Counted from the stretch's first letter, positions 7,664-15,309 are shown. The stretch is 27,301 bases of DNA from a bacterium (GCA_030635025.1 DAOVZQ010000001.1:1-27301), one strand, 5' to 3'. The notes: a model not told the origin generated them from the sequence alone. Program-made: numbers and translations.

Positions 7664-8203
7664 TTAGTTGGCGCTGAAGAACATCTGGGTGAAGTCGTCC
7701 CCATCGGCGCTCGTGCACAGTAGGCCCAGGACGCTTCCGTTGCCTTCGGTGAGGACCCGGTTACCGCCGAGGGTGTAGCTCGTCCCGTCGTCGAATTGCA
7801 TCGTGTTGGTCCCATCGGTCCCGGCAACGATGACGATCACTTCGCCGAGCGTAGCCCCGGTGATCGTGATGCCGGTAATGCTCTCATCGCTGGTCAGGGT
7901 AATGCGTTCGGTCGTTGCGGCGGCGCTGATCGTCGTGCTCGGGCTTGTGATGACGGCATTGGTATTGGCGAGAACCCGCTTGCCGTGGGTCAATGTGCCG
8001 GTCACGGTAACCGTACCCGTCACAGAAAGGGTCCCGGCAAGCGTTGAGGTCCCACCGGTGACAACGTTCAGGTTCTGTGTCCGAACAGTGTTGATCTGCT
8101 GCGTCTGCCCGTCGTTGAAGGGCTTCAGGGCCATGCAAAGCACGCCCACGACCAGCATAAGGGCCAAGGCGATAACGGCCTGTCGAATCGTTCGGTTCTT
8201 CAT
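7664..8203 (-). CDS. TM-anchored, Thr/Val-repeat beta protein
   Basis: A 179-aa protein; the ATG at 8203 follows GAGGAG at 6 nt and gives MKNRTIRQAVIALALMLVVG, an N-terminal basic patch plus a hydrophobic helix. The rest is fiber-like: QQINTVRTQNLNVVTGG, then TLSVTGTVTVTGTLTHG, a short strand-turn repeat common in trimeric tail-fiber shafts. It ends with GSVLGLLCTSADGDDFTQM. The arrangement suggests a short anchored fiber or decoration protein. No lipobox with canonical spacing is present at the Cys near residue 23. It is one of five consecutive genes with N-terminal hydrophobic segments. Confidence 0.72.
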   Translation of the reverse strand: MKNRTIRQAVIALALMLVVGVLCMALKPFNDGQTQQINTVRTQNLNVVTGGTSTLAGTLSVTGTVTVTGTLTHGKRVLANTNAVITSPSTTISAAATTERITLTSDESITGITITGATLGEVIVIVAGTDGTNTMQFDDGTSYTLGGNRVLTEGNGSVLGLLCTSADGDDFTQMFFSAN

Positions 8204-8229
8204 GTCAGTCTCCTCGGCCCTGCTGGGCC

Positions 8230-8667
8230 CTACTTCTTGGTGGTCTTTTTCTTCTTCTTGGCGGTTCGTTTCTTGCGGGTCTTCTTCGCGGGTTTCTTGG
8301 GCTTCTCCGGCGCCTCTGGGGCAACCTCTTCGTCGAGATCGATGTGGGTCGCGGGCTCTTCGTCGACCATCGTCGTCACAGGCGCCGGCGCGGCGCCCCG
8401 GCGCGGCAACGCCTCGGGGAACGGGTGCGGATCGTTGCGCCCGCGCACCCTCGGCTTGGCCATCCCAACCAGTTCGATCTTGTCGGTCCGCCACTGCTTG
8501 TGGATCGTCGGGAAAGGACAGCCGGCGCGCTTGAGGGCCTCGACCTGAACGCCGTTGTTGTCGTCCAGGAGCCGTTTGTAGCGGGGCGTGATGTCGAAAT
8601 ACGAGTCCTTCGACACCTTCATGATCTCGCGCCCCGTGTTCTTGAACTTCGTTCCTTTTTCAGGCAT
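8230..8667 (-). CDS. Small protein with lysine-rich, histone H1-like tail
   Basis: A 145-aa protein directly after the major capsid gene. The N-terminal ~80 residues are mixed (PEKGTKFKNTGREIMKV, SYFDITPRYKRLLDDNN, QVEALKRAGCPFPTIHKQW). A Pro/Glu/Ala linker leads to a C-terminus of almost only Lys, Pro, Thr and Arg (KPKKPAKKTRKKRT and a run of Lys). Such tails bind nucleic acid or acidic surfaces without sequence specificity. In this position it could be a packaged DNA-binding protein, a head-joining component or a linker. The ATG at 8667 follows AGAGGATAG. Repetitive lysine codons at 8230-8300 make the reading frame clear. Function is inferred only. Confidence 0.65.
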   Translation of the reverse strand: MPEKGTKFKNTGREIMKVSKDSYFDITPRYKRLLDDNNGVQVEALKRAGCPFPTIHKQWRTDKIELVGMAKPRVRGRNDPHPFPEALPRRGAAPAPVTTMVDEEPATHIDLDEEVAPEAPEKPKKPAKKTRKKRTAKKKKKTTKK

Positions 8668-8755
8668 CGGACTATCCTCTCTGTCGTGTTGGGCGGCGCC
8701 CGGGACCCGTTTACGTGGGCCCCAGACGCCTGCCCGGTTTGCCCCCAACGCTATC

Positions 8756-9697
8756 CTACGCCTGGAGGGCGTTCGTGAGCCGGTAGCCGGAGCCAGCGGT
8801 GACGACCTTCTGGTCGTACCAGTGGTTCAGGCGGATCATGTCGGAGATCCGCTCGTCGTCTCGCCAACGACTGACGAGTCGGCCTGCGACCGCGTTCGGA
8901 GACCCATTCCACGCAAACGTCTGGGCCATCGAGTTGCTGCGAATGCCGAGCGCCTCGACGAAGCCGATGTAGACCGTGTCGCTCCAGATCGACGACATGG
9001 AGGCTGCGGCCCCCTTGGCCGACGTGTTTTTCTTCGCCGATGCCACAACAACGCGGTCGACGTTGAAAATCTGTGCGATGGTGGCCTCGTTGACGACGGT
9101 CGGGCGGTCGATACTGCCGGTCGCCTTCGCGCGGTCCACGATCAACGGATGATCTTGGAGCGCCTCGAACACGTCGATGTCCATCCCGATGACGTTCGGC
9201 TGCTTGCCGGTGGCGTCGCGGATGGCCTTGGTGCCGACCTTGACCTCGGCAATCGGATCGCCGGTGTCTTCGTCCCACCCCGCCGTCAGGGCGGTGGTGG
9301 CCGTAACGCCGGCGTCGATGGCGACCTTGAGTGCGATCTCCCTGTCGACGCCGATCATCTCCGTAAGGAAATTCACAACGCCAATTTCGTCGTTGATCGG
9401 CACGTCCGCGTTCTGCAAGACCTCGTCGGGGAGGGGCTCGGTGAGCGCGTGGTCGTTGGCAGAGTAACTGCCGGTCGTGAAGTGCCGCGTCACGACCTCG
9501 GCCTTCGTCCCGGGCGCGCGGTTCGTGGCTTGCTGGCGCGCCGCCTCTCTCAGGACGTCGTTGATGAAATAGACATCCGATTGCTTGACAACCGCAATGC
9601 TCGGCGCCAACGCGTCAGCCATGAAAACGCCGTTCGCGAACTCAATCGAGACGTTGGTGAGCGCTGCATCTTCGTGTACTTCTTTCAGATCTGGCAT
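8756..9697 (-). CDS. Major capsid protein
   Basis: A 313-aa protein with a strong AAAGGAG site before the ATG at 9697. It starts MPDLKEVHEDAALTNVSIEF. Markers in order are: an E-loop-like segment (VYFINDVLREAARQQATNRA then VVTRHFTTGSYSAN), the spine helix region (NADVPINDEIGVVNFLTEMI), a P-domain core (AIRDATGKQPNVIGMDIDVF), AQIFNVDRVVVASAKKN and IWSDTVYIGFV. The C-terminal part, ERISDMIRLNHWYDQKVV, is a pattern I know from this capsid group. Size and position after protease/scaffold and decoration genes fit an HK97-fold capsid subunit without an N-terminal delta domain. Confidence 0.88.
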   Translation of the reverse strand: MPDLKEVHEDAALTNVSIEFANGVFMADALAPSIAVVKQSDVYFINDVLREAARQQATNRAPGTKAEVVTRHFTTGSYSANDHALTEPLPDEVLQNADVPINDEIGVVNFLTEMIGVDREIALKVAIDAGVTATTALTAGWDEDTGDPIAEVKVGTKAIRDATGKQPNVIGMDIDVFEALQDHPLIVDRAKATGSIDRPTVVNEATIAQIFNVDRVVVASAKKNTSAKGAAASMSSIWSDTVYIGFVEALGIRSNSMAQTFAWNGSPNAVAGRLVSRWRDDERISDMIRLNHWYDQKVVTAGSGYRLTNALQA

Positions 9698-9720
9698 GGT
9701 TCTGTTCTCCTTTGTCTCGG

Positions 9721-10125
9721 TTAGGCGATGGAGCGCTCGGACCCAGGCGGCAACACGAAGACGGGAATGAGTTCCCCGGCTGTCGTAGACGCCGCAAGGG
9801 CGATGGCGAAGATCTTGTCCAGGTCGGTGGTCGACTTGACGCCGCGCCCGCTGGCATCGGCCAACAGGTAGTCGCCAGCCGCAATCGCGCCAGCGTTACC
9901 ATCCACCGTGCACCAGGTCTTGCCGTAGACGACAACCTCAACGTCTTTGTTGGCCTCGGTCGTGGTCTGGCCGGTGACGCCAAAGACCTGCTCGCCAGCG
10001 CCGACAAGGTCAACCGAGACCTTCGTGGCGTCGGTGTTTGTGGTGTCCAGTTCCACCGCAAAATACCGAGCAATAGCGACCCCGGATGTGGCAGGAATGG
10101 AGATGTTTGCATTGCCTTCAGCCAT
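9721..10125 (-). CDS. Head decoration protein (DUF2190-like)
   Basis: A 134-aa beta-rich protein: VAIARYFAVELDTTNTDATK, then GAGEQVFGVTGQTTTEANKD, then VVVYGKTWCTVDGNAGAIAA, then GDYLLADASGRGVK. The series (a)-G-V-(t)...G..V.V...G...V.....G.I..GD.L..D..G is typical of DUF2190/capsid cement proteins that sit on the outer shell lattice. It is immediately upstream of the capsid gene, as usual. The ATG at 10125 follows GAGGGAGAGCC. It lacks a signal segment, in contrast to the later beta proteins in the cluster, so it is likely the lattice decoration protein proper. Confidence 0.82.
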   Translation of the reverse strand: MAEGNANISIPATSGVAIARYFAVELDTTNTDATKVSVDLVGAGEQVFGVTGQTTTEANKDVEVVVYGKTWCTVDGNAGAIAAGDYLLADASGRGVKSTTDLDKIFAIALAASTTAGELIPVFVLPPGSERSIA

Positions 10126-10191
10126 AATGGCTCTCCCTCGGGCCTACTCTCAATTCGGCCCATGTGTGGTGTGTTTCTTCACTCGGCGCCA

Positions 10192-10650
10192 CTACGACTT
10201 CTTCGGGCCGAGCGAGCGGAGGGCATCCGTGTAGGAAGTCCCGTCCTTGGCGGCCTTTTCCTTGGCGGCGGCGTCCAGTTGACTCCGGTCGTTGAGATCC
10301 GGGGTCCCTTCGTCATCGCCCATGCCTTTGACCTCGCCGCCCTTCTCTTCGGCGAAGGTCATGCCCAGCGCGACATTCTCGATCGCACCGGCCACGCCCT
10401 CGTCGGTCTCGGCGTCGGCGAACTGTTCGCGAAGTTTGGTCTTGGCGTCGTCGGGCAGTTCGGCATTGGCGATAGCGTCCTCGATCTTCTGGGACATTTC
10501 CGCCTTGGCCTTGTCTGCCTCGAACGCGTCCACCTTCGCGGTGAGTTCGGCAACTTCGCCGTCCTTCGTGTCCAGAGCGGCCTTGAATTCGTCCCGCTCC
10601 TTTGTGGCTACGTCCAGGTCGGCCTGGAGAGCCTCTTCTTTGTCCGCCAT
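10192..10650 (-). CDS. Scaffold protein from internal in-frame start (Nu3-like arrangement)
   Basis: Met388 of the protease fusion, ATG at 10650, is preceded on the minus strand by CGAGGAG with a 6-nt spacer, one of the best ribosome sites in the window although it lies within a coding region. Translation from it gives 152 aa beginning MADKEEALQADL, exactly the coiled-coil scaffold part, ending LRSLGPKKS. This copies the logic of lambda C/Nu3, where a nested gene makes scaffold in excess over protease. The site placement at the boundary between the helical linker and the coil supports a real start. The claim is inferred from sequence and needs a protein-level test. Confidence 0.65.
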   Translation of the reverse strand: MADKEEALQADLDVATKERDEFKAALDTKDGEVAELTAKVDAFEADKAKAEMSQKIEDAIANAELPDDAKTKLREQFADAETDEGVAGAIENVALGMTFAEEKGGEVKGMGDDEGTPDLNDRSQLDAAAKEKAAKDGTSYTDALRSLGPKKS

Positions 10651-11811
10651 GATAGTCTCCTCGTGTTGCTCTTGGATTTCCTGGACGATATCGGGCCGAG
10701 CCCGCGTGAACGTCTCCAGGTCGATCTCGGACAGATTGATGGCCTGTCCAGCCGTTACTGCCTTCTCGATCCACTCGGGGACCGTCTCGCCGAGGGCCTC
10801 GTAGTCCGTGGCGAGCTGCGCAGCGGCGTAGCGCGCCAGATCAGCGTCCTTGCACATCTCGGCGACCTTGGCGTGCTGTTCCCCGAACCCGCCGGGCGTG
10901 TAGTGCGCGACGGCCTGGCCAAGGCGCTCCTTGGTCGGCCCGCTGTCCTTGTCCTCCCATGTCCGCAGGGCCCAGGTGGTCGGGTCGTTTTCGTCCAGAG
11001 CCAATGCGAAGGCCCCGCGCGGCAGCGGCTTGCCGTCGATGACGACCACGGACTCGTTCATCTTGACGGCCGCCGGGATCTCGTCCTCGGGGACCCCGAT
11101 GGAGCGATAGGCCGAGCGGATGGTCCGCTTGACCCCGGCCACGGCGTTGCTCGGAACCTCGGTGCGGCGGCCGTGAAAGCCCTGGGGCGAGAACGCGGCG
11201 GCGGCCCGGCCCAACTGCGTGCGGGTGACCTTGTCCTCGGTGTTCTCCCAGAGCCGCAACCGCCAGCCGCTTGAGTCCTCGGCGTCGGGGACGTAGGCGA
11301 AGGCCTCGGCGGGGAAGGCTTGGCCGGCCTCGCTCTTTGTCTCCTGGAGATCCTCGGCCGATTCGGCATCAAAATCGAAAGAGTCATACTTGCCGTCCGC
11401 CCCGTCATCGGAAAACGCAATCTTCCGCATCCCCTTGACGTGAGGAACGCCTGCGCCCAAGAACGTCACGGCGCGCAAGCCGACGGGGTCGTGCCAAACC
11501 TCGATAGACCGCGTTTTGTATCGCCCAGCCTTCACGGCTTCCATCAGATCCGTGGCCATGCCTGTCAGGCGGGCAAAAATGCTGTTGCCCCGGCGCTCAA
11601 TCTTCTCGACCCACCCCGCCGCAGGGCCTTCTTGGGCATGGTCAAGGGTCACGGGCGCTTCATGTTGGGCCGGGTTGTACCCCTGCGCCATGGCGTCGAG
11701 ATCCTTTCGGCCGAACTTGCCCTTGTAGCCATAGTCACCCGTGCGGAAGATCTCAACATCGTGAAACGCCGCGCTCAGATCGTTGGCCTTACCCTTTTCG
11801 TCGTCAGGCAT
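10192..11811 (-). CDS. Prohead protease-scaffold fusion (Mu I-like protease)
   Basis: A 539-aa protein; the ATG at 11811 overlaps the portal stop by 8 nt. Residues about 15-130 resemble Mu protein I-type maturation proteases: GYNPAQHEAPVTLDHAQEGP with His58, AAGWVEKIERRGNSIFARLT, and RYKTRSIEVWHD with Ser102. His58 and Ser102 are the likely catalytic pair, by analogy with the family DH...YRxxSP pattern. Residues about 166-235 and 263-315 are two copies of a small module (RGAFALAL...WALRTWEDKDSGP). The last ~150 residues are coiled-coil scaffold (ALQADLDVATKERDEFKAAL). An internal start supplies scaffold alone. Role: shape the procapsid, then cleave scaffold and capsid partners. Confidence 0.84.
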   Translation of the reverse strand: MPDDEKGKANDLSAAFHDVEIFRTGDYGYKGKFGRKDLDAMAQGYNPAQHEAPVTLDHAQEGPAAGWVEKIERRGNSIFARLTGMATDLMEAVKAGRYKTRSIEVWHDPVGLRAVTFLGAGVPHVKGMRKIAFSDDGADGKYDSFDFDAESAEDLQETKSEAGQAFPAEAFAYVPDAEDSSGWRLRLWENTEDKVTRTQLGRAAAAFSPQGFHGRRTEVPSNAVAGVKRTIRSAYRSIGVPEDEIPAAVKMNESVVVIDGKPLPRGAFALALDENDPTTWALRTWEDKDSGPTKERLGQAVAHYTPGGFGEQHAKVAEMCKDADLARYAAAQLATDYEALGETVPEWIEKAVTAGQAINLSEIDLETFTRARPDIVQEIQEQHEETIMADKEEALQADLDVATKERDEFKAALDTKDGEVAELTAKVDAFEADKAKAEMSQKIEDAIANAELPDDAKTKLREQFADAETDEGVAGAIENVALGMTFAEEKGGEVKGMGDDEGTPDLNDRSQLDAAAKEKAAKDGTSYTDALRSLGPKKS

Positions 11812-13465
11812 CGTCTGTCTCCTCTTGGTCGCCGTCGGCCGCCCCTGTTTCATCGTCGGGGGCGCTATCGGGCTCATTCTTGGCTCGCAACGTCTGTGTC
11901 AGCGCCTGCACGCTCTCGCGCATCGCAAGGTATCCCTCGGCGCTCGACATGCCGGGCTCGTCGTCATCCTCGGTGGCCTCTGCTTCCACGTCGTCGGGGT
12001 TCTCGACCCCCATGAGTGTCAGGGTGAGCCGCCGCACCTGCTCGTCGCCCTGGAGCCCCAGGGCTGTGGCCGCCGCCGCAACGGCCTTCAGTCGCTCGGC
12101 CGCCTCTTCCTCTTCCACCGGCGCGGCGAGGATGGTGACATTGTTGCTCCCGGTGTCGCTCCCCGCCGACTGCTCGAGCGCGAACTCGGAGATCAGCGCA
12201 TAGGTGTCGGTCAGCAACTTCTGGTACGCGGAGAACATCCGGATCATCGGCCCGACCATGGCCGTCGCGGTCGCCAGGCGGAACGATTCGCCGGCCCCCA
12301 GGTAGATTGGGAAGATCCCGGCATAGAGGCCGCACGCCTGGAGGAGTTGGCCCCCGTCCTTGATGGCGTCGCCCCCGCCGGTCTCCTGCTTGATCTCGAC
12401 GGGCGCCACAGCCTGGTTGTGTACCTCTTCGGACCCGTAGGCGTGCGGTGGGTTCGTGTCCGTGCGATCGGTCGCGGTGATCGTCGAATCACGGGCCGCG
12501 ACGAAGTTCGCCACATCTGTCGGGCCGCCCTTGATAGCCGTCTTGGTGATAAACTGGGCGCGGGCCTGCTGGATCGCCGACCGGGCCTTCATGAACTTCA
12601 GGAACAGGAACGCCCAGTCCATGCAACCGGCCAAGACGGACAGCCCCGTGCTGTCGAACCCTACGGCGTTGAACATCAGGTGATAGACGGCGGCCTTCTC
12701 GGTAAATCGGACCTTGCTGCCGTGTGTGACCTTCACCGTGCCGTCCTCGGCGACATTCACCGCGTGGGCGTTCTCGGCGAGCGTCGTGTCTTCCGTGACG
12801 GTCACGTTCTTTTCCCGGAAGGCGTCGAGGGACAGATAGAGCCACGTGGTCTTCTTCTGGGCCTTGTCAACCGTCTCGCGGACGTAGAGCCATACCTCGT
12901 CCGAGTCCTCGGGGTTCGAGATAGTGCCGACCATCTGCAGTGAATCGATGACCCGGACCTTGACCACCCCGTTGGTCACGAACAGCGCATAGTACAGGTT
13001 GCCGTCCACCAGGGTGCGGTCCGAGTTGCGGCGCTGGCCGAAGGAAGAGAGCTGCAGGCGGTTTGCCGGGTGTTCCCAGAAGGCGTCGAGTGTGTCCTGT
13101 TTGCCCTCTTCCTCGGCCTTGTGGGCCACAATCCCGTTCCCGATGCTGTAGTCTGTCCACATCCGGACGATCTGATGGGAGGGCCCATCCCAGCGGAAGA
13201 ACTTGCGGGCGCGCTGCGCCACCTTTTTGTTCGTGAGCGAGCTCGCCGCGTCGCCCCGCCCGGTCAGACCCGCAAACAACCTCTCGCTCGTTTGGCGGAA
13301 TTCCTGGTACTCAGCGTCGACGCGCATCAACAGGGCATCGCGGTCGGACACGGCGCCGCCCGCAGTCGAAGCCATCTCGACCGTGGCGGCCGTGTCGGAC
13401 ATAGCGGTCGCGGGAGCGGCCTTGCCCTTCTTGCGGGGGGTGCGTTTTGTGGTCGTTTTCGCCAT
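11804..13465 (-). CDS. Portal protein
   Basis: About 553 aa from the ATG at 13465; an in-frame ATG at 13489 would add eight residues and is equally possible. After a basic, disordered start it shows portal elements: VAQRARKFFRWDGPSHQIVR, MWTDYSIGNGIVAHK, LYYALFVTNGVVKVRVIDSL, an insert of strands, then AGCMDWAFLFLKFMKARSAI, GLYAGIFPIYLGAGESFRLA and a long C-terminal helix (AERLKAVAAAATALGLQG). The tail is acidic (DDETGAADGDQEETDDA). The dodecameric ring forms the DNA entry vertex and docks terminase. It overlaps the protease gene by 8 nt. Sequence is portal-like throughout; the exact portal family was not determined. Confidence 0.84.
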   Translation of the reverse strand: MAKTTTKRTPRKKGKAAPATAMSDTAATVEMASTAGGAVSDRDALLMRVDAEYQEFRQTSERLFAGLTGRGDAASSLTNKKVAQRARKFFRWDGPSHQIVRMWTDYSIGNGIVAHKAEEEGKQDTLDAFWEHPANRLQLSSFGQRRNSDRTLVDGNLYYALFVTNGVVKVRVIDSLQMVGTISNPEDSDEVWLYVRETVDKAQKKTTWLYLSLDAFREKNVTVTEDTTLAENAHAVNVAEDGTVKVTHGSKVRFTEKAAVYHLMFNAVGFDSTGLSVLAGCMDWAFLFLKFMKARSAIQQARAQFITKTAIKGGPTDVANFVAARDSTITATDRTDTNPPHAYGSEEVHNQAVAPVEIKQETGGGDAIKDGGQLLQACGLYAGIFPIYLGAGESFRLATATAMVGPMIRMFSAYQKLLTDTYALISEFALEQSAGSDTGSNNVTILAAPVEEEEAAERLKAVAAAATALGLQGDEQVRRLTLTLMGVENPDDVEAEATEDDDEPGMSSAEGYLAMRESVQALTQTLRAKNEPDSAPDDETGAADGDQEETDDA

Positions 13466-13518
13466 CGTTTGCGCTCTTGGTGCTCGCATTCCGCCTCAGC
13501 GGTTCCCGACGGTGGGGA

Positions 13519-14574
13519 TCAAGCCTCAGGTTCCACCTCTTGCTCGCCGGGCGGTGGTCTCAGAATCGGCTCGACGATGAGCCCGATGACCGCGGTGGTC
13601 CCCACCAGCCGAAGAAATGATTGCTGGCCGGCCGGACTCACGCCCTCGGCGACCGATGCCCTTGTGGCGCCGAGGGTCACGATTGAGCAGCGGCAACGGG
13701 GATGTCCCGGCGTGTTCGTATGCCCAGAACCGAACGCCCCCCGGATATCGATCCGCCCATCCGCCTCGTTGGGCTCACAGATCTGCTGAGACACTCGATC
13801 ATCGCCCACGGTGATCCACGTCTTCTGCGTGGAACCGAGCGACAACCCTTTCTCAAGGGCCGCGGTGGACATCATCGAGTTCATCTCGGTGTTGGCTATC
13901 AGCGCCGCCCGGTCGTCGCTGAAACTGTCGAACTTGGCGCGCAGGGCCCGCGCCACGTCTGCCACGCCCCTGTTTTTCTGGCGGAGGGCCCGTGCGATGG
14001 TCTCCGACAACTCTGTCAGCGACGTTTCGTCGAGCCCGACCACCCGGCCGGTGGACCACGCGCGGGCAAACTGGCGGATCTCTTCGGGTACAGGCAGGTC
14101 GCGGATGCCAGGAATCACCTCGACGAATCGGGCGGGGCAGGAAAACTGGGGCACCTCAGGCGCAGGCAGGCCGAACTCCTTGACAGCGGCGTCCTGGACC
14201 TGGCGGGCGGACTCGGTGTAGGCGACGGCCCCGTTCTCAGAGAGCAGGGTCTCCAGCCGGTCGGACAGCGCATCGACGGACGGGGAGATGATGGCCCGCG
14301 CCTGCTGCTCGATCTGGGCGACCTCTCCATCCGATGCCTCGCGGTCGGAGGGGATCACCTGGGCCCACTGGGCGGACAGGGCGGCGATGGACCGGCGTGG
14401 CATAGCCCGCTCGAGGGCCCGGAAATACCGCTGGAGGCGCTCGGTGGTCGCGTTGACGATCCGCCGGCCGTTGCGGCTCGACACGGACCCCGGTACCTCG
14501 GCCGACGTTTCGTCGAGGAAGGCGCGGAGATCCTGGACAAGGCCTGCGGGGTCTGGGGGGGCGGCGATTACCAT
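13519..14574 (-). CDS. Minor head protein, Mu F / SPP1 gp7 type
   Basis: A 351-aa protein; the ATG at 14574 overlaps the upstream stop as TGATG. A helical N-terminal half (TTERLQRYFRALERAMPRRS) leads to the Mu F-type C-terminal domain: VARALRAKFDSFSDDRAALI, ANTEMNSMMSTAALEKGLSL, then TWITVGDDRVSQQICEPNEA and the closing PGHPRCRCSI at residues 289-298. The series A..IA.TE...A, TW....D.RV...C and HP.CRC is diagnostic for the family. These proteins attach to the portal and may be ejected or guide assembly. A hydrophobic stretch (LVGTTAVIGLIVEP) follows near the C-terminus. Notably, it lies before, not after, the portal gene. Confidence 0.88.
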   Translation of the reverse strand: MVIAAPPDPAGLVQDLRAFLDETSAEVPGSVSSRNGRRIVNATTERLQRYFRALERAMPRRSIAALSAQWAQVIPSDREASDGEVAQIEQQARAIISPSVDALSDRLETLLSENGAVAYTESARQVQDAAVKEFGLPAPEVPQFSCPARFVEVIPGIRDLPVPEEIRQFARAWSTGRVVGLDETSLTELSETIARALRQKNRGVADVARALRAKFDSFSDDRAALIANTEMNSMMSTAALEKGLSLGSTQKTWITVGDDRVSQQICEPNEADGRIDIRGAFGSGHTNTPGHPRCRCSIVTLGATRASVAEGVSPAGQQSFLRLVGTTAVIGLIVEPILRPPPGEQEVEPEA

Positions 14575-14912
14575 CAAGGGGTCCCGTGTGGTGTCTGAAT
14601 ATGGGCCGTGACGGCGTCGACCAAGCGGTCAACGGTCTTGCTCTGCGCTTCGGCAGCTGCGGCCGTCCGGGCGGCGTCGACGGATATGTCCAGTATGGCT
14701 TTCTGCATCGCCTGCCGGTCAGAGTCGGTTTTCACCGAAAGAGAGTCGATGGCAGCGGTATTCACGGCGATAGTCGTCGTCTGCGTGGTCTCCCGCGCCT
14801 CATCTGCGACCGCCGGGTCCCGTATTGCCCCGAAGAGCGCAAGTGCGGCCACGAGAAAGGCTCCGATTCCTGCGGTGGTGTTCTTGGCAACCTGCTTCGC
14901 CTTGGGAGACAT
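14574..14912 (-). CDS. Small membrane protein, unknown (phage)
   Basis: A 112-aa protein with basic N-terminus (SPKAKQVAKNTTAG), one hydrophobic segment (IGAFLVAALALFGAI, residues 16-30) and a long Ala/Thr-rich helix (AVNTAAIDSLSVKTDSDRQA) ending GTP. One TM plus an extended soluble helix resembles small i-spanin/holin-like or structural proteins, but no diagnostic motif is present. It starts about 40 nt downstream of a strong terminator and is coupled to the minor head gene through TGATG. It could be an internal virion membrane-interacting protein. Function unknown. Confidence 0.6.
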   Translation of the reverse strand: MSPKAKQVAKNTTAGIGAFLVAALALFGAIRDPAVADEARETTQTTTIAVNTAAIDSLSVKTDSDRQAMQKAILDISVDAARTAAAAEAQSKTVDRLVDAVTAHIQTPHGTP

Positions 14913-14948
14913 TCGCCATCCTGTCCTGACAGTGGTGGTCTGACATGG

Positions 14949-14988
14949 AAAAACGCCCCTGCCTCCCCGGGTGGGGAAACAGAGGCGT
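14949..14988 (-). terminator. Intrinsic terminator, 16-bp GC-rich stem and U-run
   Basis: On the minus strand, ACGCCTCTGTTTCCCC (14988-14973) pairs along its full 16 positions, with G-U wobbles, to GGGGAGGCAGGGGCGT (14968-14953) around a 4-nt ACCC loop; TTTT follows (14952-14949) and the next bases are CC. This has the stem, tetraloop and U-run of a Rho-independent terminator for leftward transcripts. It follows the 59-aa gene at 15043 and precedes the small membrane and minor head genes. If functional, head genes need read-through, antitermination or their own promoter. Confidence 0.8.
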
Positions 14989-15042
14989 CGGCTCTTTGGC
15001 CGGGGCTTCTGGTCTTGCTATGTCACGTGCCGAGAGGGGCTG

Positions 15043-15222
15043 TTAAGCGTCTTCCGGCTTCGTGGTCTCCTCAAACTCGGCGAGAGTAGCCAACACGGAC
15101 TTGACGTTGCCAGCCAAGTTTTGCAGTTGCCGCACAACCGCGCCCAAGACTTTCATCGACTCCTGGATCGCCGCGCCCTCCTGTGTTGCATGGGTGTCGC
15201 CTTTGGATGCTTTCGCCATCAT
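15043..15222 (-). CDS. Small unknown helical protein
   Basis: A 59-aa frame starting MMAKASKGDTHATQEGAAIQ (either of two adjacent ATGs, 15222 or 15219) and ending EFEETTKPEDA. It is mostly amphipathic helix (SMKVLGAVVRQLQNLAGNV), no Cys or motif. The ribosome site is weak (AAGG at 7 nt). It lies between a large inverted repeat and a strong terminator, so it is the last gene of its transcription segment. Support for coding comes from codon quality and clean boundaries. Function unknown. Confidence 0.5.
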   Translation of the reverse strand: MMAKASKGDTHATQEGAAIQESMKVLGAVVRQLQNLAGNVKSVLATLAEFEETTKPEDA

Positions 15223-15243
15223 GCGTTCGCCTTGTCGGTGGTT

Positions 15244-15309
15244 GGGGGTCGGCCGGCCCGAAGGGGGTGAGTCGGGGAGGATGCCGACTCGTCTCGGGGG
15301 CCGACCCCC
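15244..15309. repeat. Nested perfect inverted repeats (11 bp and 7 bp)
   Basis: GGGGGTCGGCC at 15244-15254 is repeated inverted as GGCCGACCCCC at 15299-15309. Inside it GAGTCGG at 15269-15275 pairs with CCGACTC at 15284-15290. As RNA this gives a long two-storey hairpin. It fills most of the gap between the 696-aa gene and the 59-aa gene. No U-run follows on either strand, so it is not a standard intrinsic terminator; an RNA-stability or processing element, or a protein-binding site, is possible. Confidence 0.7.

Noticed and set aside
8588..9724. 378-aa plus-strand open frame
   Set aside because: Antisense shadow of the major capsid gene, with Arg/Val/Asp-rich low-quality sequence.
9712..11274. 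520-aa plus-strand open frame
   Set aside because: Antisense to the capsid decoration and protease-scaffold genes; composition typical of a GC-rich shadow frame, no ribosome site, no recognisable domain.
11783..12943. 386-aa plus-strand open frame
   Set aside because: Antisense shadow of the portal gene; no domain logic.
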